Translations under genes and position numbers: made by a program | Notes under the pieces: model-generated | Told to the model about the DNA's origin: nothing | The model's database searches: none | Seen by the model: the letters and a program-made list of their open reading frames with translations, nothing else | Shown here: positions 1-5,214 of the stretch, one piece after another | Numbering within the stretch: position 1 is the stretch's first letter | Layout of the letters: every line of letters begins with the position of its first letter | Source of the DNA: an uncultured Burkholderiaceae bacterium | GTDB lineage: Bacteria; Pseudomonadota; Gammaproteobacteria; Burkholderiales; Burkholderiaceae_C | Direction: 5' to 3' | Assembly (NCBI GenBank): GCA_938022295.1 | Contig: CALIDR010000290.1 | Location: 1-5,354 of the forward strand | DNA length: 5,354 nt

Positions 1-171
1 GCGCTGCACCACCAGGTGTCGCCGCCGACGATCAACCTCGTCGACCCCGACCCGGAGTGCGACCTCGACTACTGCGCCAACACGGCGCGCGAGATGCGCA
101 TCGACGTGGCGGTGAAGAACAACTTCGGCTTCGGGGGCACCAACGGCACGCTGGTGTTCCGCCGTGCGTGA
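1..171 (+). CDS. fabF: Beta-ketoacyl-ACP synthase II, C-terminal part (5' end outside window)
   Basis: This is the last 56 codons of a gene that begins before the window. FabF (KAS II) condenses malonyl-ACP with acyl-ACP in the cytoplasmic elongation cycle of fatty-acid synthesis. The visible tail has the family's closing pattern: a PPTINL segment at residues 8-13 of the fragment, DPECDLDY at 17-24, and the glycine-rich loop NNFGFGGTNGTLVF at 40-53, which lies near the active site in known KAS structures. The catalytic Cys and two His residues lie upstream and cannot be checked. The frame is open from base 1 and stops at TGA 169-171. FabI-type or FabB paralogues share the fold, but the PPTINL to FGFGGTNG spacing fits FabF. 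Its position before rpoE matches many betaproteobacteria. No convincing terminator follows it, so transcription may read into the next genes. Confidence 0.93.
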   Translation, partial: ALHHQVSPPTINLVDPDPECDLDYCANTAREMRIDVAVKNNFGFGGTNGTLVFRRA

Positions 172-207
172 GTCGCCGGGGCCGGCCCGCCGGCGCGCGC
201 TGCGGCG

Positions 208-672
208 ATGACGGCGGCGCCGGCGGTCGACGTGGTGTGCACGGGCGACGCGTTCGCGCGTCGCGCCGCGGCGCTCCTCGCCGCCCTGGCCGCGGCGGCG
301 GGCGCGGCCTGGGGGGTGCGGTTGGGCGGCGGTGCGGACGGGCTCGCGGCTGCCGCCGGCGCGATCGCGGCGGTTTTCGCGGCCGTCGCGGTTGCCGGCC
401 GCCCGCGCCGCGCGGCGGTCGTGCTGCGCTGGGACGGCGCGGCCTGGAGCGTGCGCGACGACGGTTCGGCGGACGCGGTCGCCGGCCATGCGCGCGTCGC
501 GATCGACCTCGGCGGCTGGCTGCTGCTGCGCTTCGACGCCGCCGCGGGCGCGCCGCCGCGGCGCTGGATCGCGCTCGCGCGGCGCGACCACCGCGCGCGC
601 TGGCACGCCCTGCGCTGCGCGCTGTTTGCCCGTCAGGCCGATGCCGACCCGCTCGCGGCGACGCGCATCTGA
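208..672 (+). CDS. YgfX/CptA-like two-helix membrane protein, function unknown
   Basis: A 154-residue protein with two Ala-rich hydrophobic stretches, about residues 18-38 and 44-64, that look like a membrane hairpin. A soluble C-terminal domain follows, with LRWDG at 73-77, Trp80, IDLGGWLLLRF at 99-109, RWIAL at 119-123 and WHALRCALFAR at 132-142. This Trp-rich order resembles the YgfX (CptA) family, studied in Escherichia coli with SdhE. I recall no firm function for the version beside rpoE, so the family link is my inference. ATG 208 is the first start after the in-frame fabF stop; GTG at 232 or 235 is an alternative. No Shine-Dalgarno sequence is visible before 208. Its TGA (670-672) shares a base with the rpoE ATG (TGATG), so the two are probably translated in sequence. 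Being 36 bases after fabF, it is likely cotranscribed. Confidence 0.8.
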   Translation: MTAAPAVDVVCTGDAFARRAAALLAALAAAAGAAWGVRLGGGADGLAAAAGAIAAVFAAVAVAGRPRRAAVVLRWDGAAWSVRDDGSADAVAGHARVAIDLGGWLLLRFDAAAGAPPRRWIALARRDHRARWHALRCALFARQADADPLAATRI

Positions 673-1280
673 TGAACGCCGGCGACGCCGACGCCCTGCT
701 GGTCGAGCGCGTCAAGCGCGGCGACGCGCGCGCCTTCGAGATGCTCGTCGTCAAGTACCAGCGGCGCGTCGAACGGCTGATCGCGCGCATGGTGCGCGAC
801 GTCGACCTGGTGCCCGATATCGCGCAGGAGACCTTCATCCGCGCCTACCGCGCGCTGCCGCAGTTCCGCGGCGACAGCGCGTTCTACACCTGGCTGTACC
901 GGATCGCGGTCAACACGGCGAAGAAGGCACTGGTCGAGCTGAAACGCGACCCGCTGGTCGCCGAGGCCGCCCGCACGCCGAACGACGACGGCGACGAAAC
1001 TTCCCGGGTGGAGAACGAACTAATCGACGCCGAAACCCCCGACGCCGTGCTGGCGAGCAAACAGGTCGCCGAGACGGTGAACGCGGCGATCGAAGCCCTG
1101 TCGGACGACCTGCGGCAGGCGATCACGCTGCGCGAGATCGAGGGTCTGAGCTACGAAGAGATTGCCGACGTGATGAATTGCCCGATCGGAACCGTGCGGT
1201 CGCGGATCTTCCGTGCCCGCGAGGCGATCGCCGAACGTCTGCGCCCGCTGCTCGGGACGCGCGACGGCGAGCGGTGGTGA
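672..1280 (+). CDS. rpoE: RNA polymerase sigma-E factor (ECF family, RpoE/AlgU)
   Basis: A 202-residue extracytoplasmic-function sigma factor that directs RNA polymerase to envelope-stress promoters. Region 2 covers about residues 9-92. It includes the core-binding stretch DIAQETFIRAYRAL (49-62) and the -10 recognition part FRGDSAFYTWLYRIAVNTAK (65-84). Region 4 covers about 138-194 with the helix-turn-helix SYEEIADVMNCPIGTVRSR (160-178), which reads the -35 element. An acidic linker (about 101-128, rich in Asp and Glu) joins them. The length slightly exceeds the 191 residues of E. coli RpoE, mostly through this linker. ATG 672 is chosen because it begins right where the family starts and overlaps the upstream stop; the same frame stays open further upstream but that stretch is out-of-frame shadow of the preceding gene. 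No Shine-Dalgarno sequence is visible, which suggests translational coupling. It is followed by its anti-sigma factor after 39 bases. Confidence 0.96.
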   Translation: MNAGDADALLVERVKRGDARAFEMLVVKYQRRVERLIARMVRDVDLVPDIAQETFIRAYRALPQFRGDSAFYTWLYRIAVNTAKKALVELKRDPLVAEAARTPNDDGDETSRVENELIDAETPDAVLASKQVAETVNAAIEALSDDLRQAITLREIEGLSYEEIADVMNCPIGTVRSRIFRAREAIAERLRPLLGTRDGERW

Positions 1281-1309
1281 CGAAGCGGTCGGCGCAGGCG
1301 AGTGGTACT

Positions 1310-1313
1310 GGAG
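1310..1313 (+). promoter_or_regulatory. Ribosome binding site for rseA
   Basis: GGAG lies six bases before ATG 1320. It supports that start over the in-frame GTG at 1302, which would add six residues (MVLERT) and has no comparable site. Confidence 0.6.
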
Positions 1314-1319
1314 CGAACG

Positions 1320-1955
1320 ATGGCTGATGCGGCGGAACATGGACAGCAGCGGCGGCAGGACCTGTCGGCGCTGATGGACGGCGACCTCGACGTCGCCGCC
1401 ACGGCACGGCTGTGCCGTGACTGGCGCGACGACGCGCAGCTGCGCGTGACCTGGCACGCCTACCACCTGATCGGCGACGTGATGCGCTCCGACGACCTCG
1501 CCCACGAGGCGGCGCACGACGAAGCGTTCCTGCAGCGGCTTCGCCAGCGGCTGGCCGACGAGCCGGTCGTGATGGCGCCGGCGGCGACGCTGGCCGCCGC
1601 GCCGACCGCCACGGCGGCGTCCGCGCGGCGCCGCGGCTGGCTGGCGCCGCTGGCGGTGGCGGCCGGCTTCGTCGCCGTTGCCGGCGTGCTCGTCGTCACC
1701 CGCCTGGCCGCGCCCGGCGGCGACGGCGCGCCGGTCATGGCCTCGGCCCCCGATCGGGCGGCGCCGTCGGGTGTCGTGCGCGTCGTCGCCGGCAGCGCGC
1801 CGCCGGCGCCGGCTGCGGCGGCGCTCGACGACGTCCTGGTGCGCGACGCGCGGCTGGACCGCTACCTCGAGGCGCACAAGCAGTACGGCCCCAACGTGGC
1901 GCTCGTGCCAGGGGGGATCGTCCGCAGCACGGCCACTGCCGCGCCGGCCCGCTGA
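1320..1955 (+). CDS. rseA: Sigma-E negative regulatory protein RseA/MucA (anti-sigma factor)
   Basis: A 211-residue single-pass inner-membrane anti-sigma factor that binds RpoE in the cytoplasm and keeps it off RNA polymerase. The N-terminal RseA domain is clear: DLSALMDGDLD at residues 14-24, then a Trp/His/Tyr patch WHAYHLIGDVMRSDDL at 45-60. An Ala-rich linker (about 86-103) leads to basic residues (103-105) and one transmembrane helix at about 107-128, giving a cytoplasm-in, periplasm-out topology. The periplasmic tail ends with LDRYLEAHKQYGPN (179-192), a pattern typical of betaproteobacterial RseA; by analogy with E. coli this part of the tail probably contacts RseB. In the known pathway DegS/AlgW cuts the periplasmic side and RseP cuts in the membrane; exact sites cannot be read here. 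The start is set by the GGAG at 1310-1313. rseB begins nine bases after the stop, in the same frame. Confidence 0.92.
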   Translation: MADAAEHGQQRRQDLSALMDGDLDVAATARLCRDWRDDAQLRVTWHAYHLIGDVMRSDDLAHEAAHDEAFLQRLRQRLADEPVVMAPAATLAAAPTATAASARRRGWLAPLAVAAGFVAVAGVLVVTRLAAPGGDGAPVMASAPDRAAPSGVVRVVAGSAPPAPAAAALDDVLVRDARLDRYLEAHKQYGPNVALVPGGIVRSTATAAPAR

Positions 1956-1964
1956 CGCGCCGCG

Positions 1965-2978
1965 ATGCTGGCGCATCGTTGGATCCGCTGGCTCGGCGGG
2001 CTGGCTCTCCTGGGGTTGACGGCGTCGGCGCTGGCCGGTGAACCGGCGGCCGAGGCGCTCGAGCGCCTGGAACCGAAGGCGGTGCTGGCCCGCATCCATG
2101 CCGCGGTGGCGCAGGGCAACTACAGCGGCACCTGGGTGTCGGCGGCCGACGGCACGGTGCACAGCTCGCGCATCGTCCACTTCGGCGAAGGCTCGCAGCA
2201 GTACGAGCGCGTCGAGCTGCTCGACGGCGAGACGCGCGTGGTCTACCGTCACAACGACCTCGTGCACACGGTCTGGCCGACGCAGCGCGTCGTCGTCGTC
2301 GAGCAGCGCGACGCCGGCAACGCGCTGCCGTCGCTGCTGCGCGCGCGCCCCGACGACCGCCTGTTCGAGCGCTACGAGCTCGCCGCCGACGGCAACGGGC
2401 GGGTCGCCGGATACGACGCACTGGCGTTCGTGCTGCGCCCGCGCGACGACGCGCGCTTCGCGCAGCGCCTGTGGGCCGAGCGGCGCACCGCGCTGCTGCT
2501 GCGCAGCGACGTGCTCGCGCCCGACGGCCGAGTGCTGGAGAGCGCCGCGTTCAGCGAGGTGACGATCGGCGTGCGGGCGCAGCCCGACAGCGTGCTGCGG
2601 GCGATGAAGCGGCTCGAAGGCTACCGCGTGCTGAAGCCGACGCTGCAGCCCACCGCGCTCGAGGCCGAGGGCTGGCGGCTGACGCCGGTGGAGGGGTTCC
2701 GCCAGGTCAGCTGCGTGCGGCGCAGCGTCGAGGGCGTCACCGCCGGTACCGACGGCGCGCACGACCCGGTGCTGCAGGCGGTGTTCTCCGACGGCCTCAC
2801 GCACGTGTCGGTGTTCATCGAGCCGTACCGCGAGGGCCGTCACCGTGCCGGCAAGACCGCCATCGGCGCCACCCACACGCTGATGCAGCGCCACGACCGC
2901 TGGTGGGTCACCGTGATGGGCGACGTGCCGATGGCCACCGTCGTGCGCTTCGCGCAGGCGCTCGAACGCCGGCCGTAG
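1965..2978 (+). CDS. rseB: Sigma-E regulatory protein RseB/MucB
   Basis: A 337-residue periplasmic protein that binds the RseA tail and shields it from site-1 cleavage; in E. coli it is released on sensing lipopolysaccharide or lipoprotein intermediates. A signal peptide is evident: basic start (His4, Arg5, Arg8), hydrophobic core at about 10-22, and an ALA-GEP cleavage site after residue 24. The large N-terminal domain (about 35-215) has the family opening ARIHAAVAQGNYSGTWV (42-58), resembling the lipoprotein-carrier fold. A smaller C-terminal domain (about 225-330) ends with the conserved GATHTLMQRHDRWWVTVMGD at 301-320. The length is close to E. coli RseB (318). ATG 1965 follows the rseA stop by nine bases and has no clear Shine-Dalgarno sequence, suggesting coupling to rseA. 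Nothing looks broken or frameshifted. Confidence 0.94.
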   Translation: MLAHRWIRWLGGLALLGLTASALAGEPAAEALERLEPKAVLARIHAAVAQGNYSGTWVSAADGTVHSSRIVHFGEGSQQYERVELLDGETRVVYRHNDLVHTVWPTQRVVVVEQRDAGNALPSLLRARPDDRLFERYELAADGNGRVAGYDALAFVLRPRDDARFAQRLWAERRTALLLRSDVLAPDGRVLESAAFSEVTIGVRAQPDSVLRAMKRLEGYRVLKPTLQPTALEAEGWRLTPVEGFRQVSCVRRSVEGVTAGTDGAHDPVLQAVFSDGLTHVSVFIEPYREGRHRAGKTAIGATHTLMQRHDRWWVTVMGDVPMATVVRFAQALERRP

Positions 2979-2984
2979 CGGGCG

Positions 2985-3010
2985 CCGACAGCGCCGCGCG
3001 GCGGCGTCGG
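2985..3010 (+). repeat. GC-rich hairpin between rseB and mucD
   Basis: CCGAC (2985-2989) can pair with GTCGG (3006-3010), and GCCGC (2993-2997) with GCGGC (3001-3005), leaving a three-base loop and a three-base bulge. It starts seven bases after the rseB stop. No T-run follows, so it is not a standard intrinsic terminator. It could slow or partly end transcription, or mark an RNA-processing point between rseB and mucD. In DNA this GC-rich, pairing by chance is easy. Confidence 0.35.
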
Positions 3011-3038
3011 GAACGCTCCGGCGGCCGGCGGGTCCATA
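3010..3038 (+). promoter_or_regulatory. Possible sigma-E-type promoter before mucD
   Basis: GGAAC at 3010-3014 matches the first five bases of the sigma-E -35 consensus GGAACTT, but the next two bases are GC rather than TT. Sixteen bases after that seven-base box is TCCATA (3033-3038), a partial match to -10 forms such as TCTGA or TCAAA. Transcription would start near 3044, giving a leader of about 25 bases that contains the mucD ribosome binding site. This is a weak match and may be chance. Confidence 0.28.
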
Positions 3039-3052
3039 GGAATCATCTGACC

Positions 3053-3059
3053 GAGGGGG
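3053..3059 (+). promoter_or_regulatory. Strong ribosome binding site for mucD
   Basis: GAGGGGG lies eight bases before ATG 3068 and is the strongest Shine-Dalgarno match in the window. It fixes the mucD start, although the frame is open much further upstream through rseB. Unlike orf 208, rpoE and rseB, mucD therefore seems to start translation independently. Confidence 0.65.
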
Positions 3060-3067
3060 TTGTCTCC

Positions 3068-4528
3068 ATGTCCCACGTTTCCACGCCATCGTCCTGGGGC
3101 GCACAGGCGCGCCAGGTCGCTCTGGCTGCGGCCCTGGTCGTCGCGTCGATGGTCGCCGGGCCGGCGATCGGCACCGCGCGCGCCCAGGTCGTGCTGCCCG
3201 ACTTCACCGAGCTCGCCGAGCGCGTCGGCCCGGCCGTCGTCAACATCCGCACGCTCGAGCGCGGCGGCCAGGCGCGGCGCAGCGGGCCCGAGCTCGACCC
3301 GCAGATGGAGGAATTCCTGCGCCGCTTCGGCATCCCGCTGCCGGGCCGCCCCGACCCGCGGCGCGGGCCGCGCGGCGACGACGAGCCGATGCAGCGTGGC
3401 GTCGGCTCGGGCTTCATCTTCACGCCCGACGGCTACGTGATGACGAACGCGCACGTCGTGGCCGGTGCCGACGAGGTCATCGTCACGCTGCCCGACCGCC
3501 GCGAGTTCAAGGCCAAGATCGTCGGCGCCGACCGCCGCACCGACGTCGCCGTCGTGAAGATCGACGCCACCAACCTGCCGACGGTCAAGTTCGGCGACGT
3601 CAACAAGCTCAAGGTCGGCGAGTGGGTGATGGCGATCGGCTCGCCGTTCGGGCTGGACAACACCGTCACCGCCGGCATCGTCAGCGCCAAGCAGCGCGAC
3701 ACCGGCGACTTCCTGCCGTTCATCCAGACCGATGTCGCGATCAACCCCGGCAACTCGGGCGGGCCGCTGCTGAACATGCGCGGCGAGGTCGTCGGCATCA
3801 ATTCGCAGATCTACAGCCGCTCGGGCGGCTTCATGGGCATCTCGTTCGCCATCCCGATCGACGAGGCGAGCCGGGTGGCCGAGCAGCTGCGTACCCACGG
3901 GCGCGTGATCCGCGGGCGCATCGGCGTGCAGATCGCGCCGGTGACGAAGGAGGTCGCCGAGTCGATCGGCCTCGGCCAGCCGGTCGGCGCGCTGGTGCAA
4001 AGCGTCGAGAGCGGCGGCCCGGCCGACAAGGCCGGCCTCGAGCCGGGCGACATCATCACCCAGGTCGACGGCAAGCCGGTCGAGCGCTCGGTCGACCTGC
4101 CGCGCATGATCGGCGCCACCGCGCCCGGCACGCGCTCCAAGCTGCAGGTCTACCGCCGCGGCCAGTACCGCGACCTCACGGTGGCGGTCGGCGAGTTCGA
4201 ACCCGAGCGCCCGGTGCGCGTCGCCCAGGCGCCGGCCGCCGCCCCGGCGCCGACGACGGCGATCGGACTCGCGGTGACGGACCTGACCGACGAGCAGAAG
4301 CGCGAGCTGAAGGTGCGCGGCGGCGTCGTCGTCGAGGCCGTCGAGGGTCCGGCGGCGCGCGCTGGGCTGCGCGAGGGCGACGTGATCCTGTCGATCGACA
4401 ACAAGGAAGTCGCCGACAGCAAGCAGTTCAACGGCCTCGTCGCGGGCCTGAACAAGGACCGCCCGGTCAGCGTGATGGTGCGCCGCGGCGAGTGGGTCAA
4501 CTACCTCGTGATCCGCCCGCGCGCCTGA
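3068..4528 (+). CDS. mucD: Periplasmic serine protease of the HtrA/Do family (MucD, DegP/DegQ-like)
   Basis: A 486-residue periplasmic protease and chaperone that removes misfolded envelope proteins and, as MucD in Pseudomonas, restrains the sigma-E (AlgU) response. The signal peptide has a hydrophobic core at about 17-31 and a likely ARA-QVV cleavage after residue 39. The trypsin-like domain carries the full triad: His129 in TNAHVV, Asp159 in RRTDVAVVKI, and Ser230 in NPGNSGGPLL. Two PDZ domains follow, about 283-370 (starting GRIGVQIAP) and about 399-484 (including VRGGVVVEAVEGPAARAGL from 416). They are joined by an Ala/Pro-rich linker (about 386-398). Two PDZ domains separate it from DegS/AlgW, which have one PDZ and a membrane anchor. 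ATG 3068 is chosen from the ribosome binding site and the signal peptide. No transmembrane anchor other than the signal is seen. It ends the operon and meets a minus-strand gene 24 bases later. Confidence 0.95.
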   Translation: MSHVSTPSSWGAQARQVALAAALVVASMVAGPAIGTARAQVVLPDFTELAERVGPAVVNIRTLERGGQARRSGPELDPQMEEFLRRFGIPLPGRPDPRRGPRGDDEPMQRGVGSGFIFTPDGYVMTNAHVVAGADEVIVTLPDRREFKAKIVGADRRTDVAVVKIDATNLPTVKFGDVNKLKVGEWVMAIGSPFGLDNTVTAGIVSAKQRDTGDFLPFIQTDVAINPGNSGGPLLNMRGEVVGINSQIYSRSGGFMGISFAIPIDEASRVAEQLRTHGRVIRGRIGVQIAPVTKEVAESIGLGQPVGALVQSVESGGPADKAGLEPGDIITQVDGKPVERSVDLPRMIGATAPGTRSKLQVYRRGQYRDLTVAVGEFEPERPVRVAQAPAAAPAPTTAIGLAVTDLTDEQKRELKVRGGVVVEAVEGPAARAGLREGDVILSIDNKEVADSKQFNGLVAGLNKDRPVSVMVRRGEWVNYLVIRPRA

Positions 4529-4536
4529 CGGCCTGC

Positions 4537-4551
4537 CGCCCCTGCAGGGCG
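4537..4551. terminator. Short inverted repeat between convergent genes, possible weak bidirectional terminator
   Basis: CGCCC (4537-4541) pairs with GGGCG (4547-4551) around a five-base loop, CTGCA. It sits in the 24-base gap between the mucD stop and the stop of the convergent gene, where termination is expected. No T-run follows on either strand, so it does not meet the usual intrinsic terminator pattern. Confidence 0.25.
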
Positions 4552-4552
4552 T

Positions 4553-5140
4553 TCAGAACGCGTACGAGACGCCGAGCTGCAGCACCGGCGTCAGCCGCCA
4601 CTCGCGCAGCACCTCTTCGACCGCGTTGAGGTCGGCCGCCGGGCGCGAGGTGCGCAGGCCACCGCCGGCCAGCCCGATGTCGGCGCTGACGCCCCAGCCG
4701 CCGCGCAGCGACGACCCGGTCAGGCCGAACCCGACGTAGGGCAGCGACGCCGTGGCCGCCTCGCCGGCGTCGAGCCCGGCGCGGGTGCGCCACCCGATGC
4801 CGCTGCCGCCCACGCCCGGCGGCATGCCGGTGGCAAAGCCGCGCGCCCCGACCGTCCAGCCGCCAGTGGCACGCAGCCCGCCGGTGTAGCCGGCGACGCC
4901 GCGGCCGAGGTCCAGCAGGTAGACGTCGCCGAACACCCGGGCGCCGCTGGCCGGCGCCGCCCCGTCGAGCAGCCCCGCGGCCCGCGGGATGCCCGGGGCC
5001 GCGAGCCGATCGAGCCGATCGAGGCGCAGCTGCCAGCGCGGCCACGGCGTGTCGTCGGGCGGCCGCAGGCCGTCCTGTGCCCACGCGCTTGCGGCCGCGA
5101 GGGCCAGCGCCGCGATCCCCGAACGTCGAACGCCAAGCAT
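4553..5140 (-). CDS. Small exported protein, probable outer-membrane beta-barrel
   Basis: A 195-residue protein that I cannot assign to a named family. It has a signal peptide: Arg5-Arg6, hydrophobic core at 9-19, and an AWA-QDG cleavage after residue 21. The mature part is rich in Gly and in alternating hydrophobic stretches, such as RVFGDVYLLDLG (68-79), YTGGLRATGGWTVGARGF (85-102), SLPYVGFGLTGSSLRGGWGV (132-151) and LTPVLQLGVSYAF (183-195). It ends in Phe preceded by Tyr-Ala, as expected for a BAM-assembled barrel. The size would suit an eight-stranded barrel; this is inferred. Two ATGs stand in tandem at 5143 and 5140. GGGAG at 5147-5151 is three bases from the first and six from the second, so 5140 is preferred. 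A nine-base tandem repeat encodes RLDRLDR (40-46). It faces the sigma-E operon tail to tail and may be a stress-regulated or housekeeping membrane protein. Confidence 0.8.
   Translation of the reverse strand: MLGVRRSGIAALALAAASAWAQDGLRPPDDTPWPRWQLRLDRLDRLAAPGIPRAAGLLDGAAPASGARVFGDVYLLDLGRGVAGYTGGLRATGGWTVGARGFATGMPPGVGGSGIGWRTRAGLDAGEAATASLPYVGFGLTGSSLRGGWGVSADIGLAGGGLRTSRPAADLNAVEEVLREWRLTPVLQLGVSYAF
5003..5023. repeat. Nine-base tandem repeat inside the outer-membrane protein gene
   Basis: GAGCCGATC occurs twice in a row (5003-5011 and 5012-5020), followed by GAG. Read on the minus strand it encodes Arg-Leu-Asp twice just after the signal peptide region. It keeps the frame and could vary in copy number without breaking the gene. 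Confidence 0.5.
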
Positions 5141-5146
5141 CATCGA

Positions 5147-5151
5147 CTCCC
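5147..5151 (-). promoter_or_regulatory. Ribosome binding site for the minus-strand exported protein
   Basis: GGGAG on the minus strand lies six bases before ATG 5140 and three before ATG 5143. The spacing favours the second ATG. Confidence 0.5.
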
Positions 5152-5153
5152 GT

Positions 5154-5166
5154 GCCGCCAGGCGGC
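5154..5166 (-). repeat. Perfect inverted repeat just upstream of the ribosome binding site
   Basis: GCCGCC and GGCGGC flank a single base (5160). As RNA, it could fold with a shortened stem two bases upstream of the GGGAG at 5147-5151 and affect access to it. As DNA it is a small palindrome that could bind a protein. Its role is unknown. Confidence 0.35.
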
Positions 5167-5184
5167 GGTGCCCGACACGATCCG

Positions 5185-5204
5185 GGTCCCGGTGCGGTCC
5201 CGGT
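5185..5204. repeat. Direct repeat with one-helical-turn spacing, possible operator
   Basis: GGTCCCGGT occurs at 5185-5193 and again, perfectly, at 5196-5204, an 11-base period. The first copy also belongs to a palindrome, CCGGG-T-CCCGG (5182-5192). It lies 42 to 64 bases upstream of the start codon at 5140, in the likely promoter region, though I see no clear -35/-10 pair there. Repeats spaced by one turn place binding sites on the same DNA face. Confidence 0.35.
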
Positions 5205-5214
5205 CGGCTTCAAC

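Noticed and set aside
57..671. Upstream extension of the rpoE frame giving a 407-residue protein
   Set aside because: The added 205 residues are Arg/Gly-rich and run out of frame through fabF and the YgfX-like gene. Sigma-factor homology starts right after ATG 672.
1188..1215. GGAACCG inside rpoE resembling a sigma-E -35 box
   Set aside because: It encodes the conserved PIGTVRSR part of region 4, and no -10-like sequence lies 15-17 bases downstream.
2471..3067. Upstream extension of the mucD frame giving a 685-residue protein
   Set aside because: The extension is an out-of-frame reading of rseB. A strong ribosome binding site and a signal peptide fix the start at 3068.
1020..3104. A 694-codon open frame on the minus strand antisense to rpoE, rseA and rseB
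   Set aside because: The translation is dominated by Arg, His, Ala and Gln with no recognisable motif. It runs opposite three well-supported genes, two of which (rseA, rseB) share a frame. Long antisense frames are common in DNA of this GC content.
2840..4000. A 386-codon minus-strand frame opposite rseB and mucD
   Set aside because: Asp/Arg/His/Ala-rich low-information translation, antisense to the mucD protease domain; a codon-bias shadow.
4497..5213. A 238-codon minus-strand frame overlapping the exported-protein gene
   Set aside because: Arg/Gly-rich translation in another frame. The 4553-5140 frame has a signal peptide, ribosome binding site and barrel-like C-terminus.
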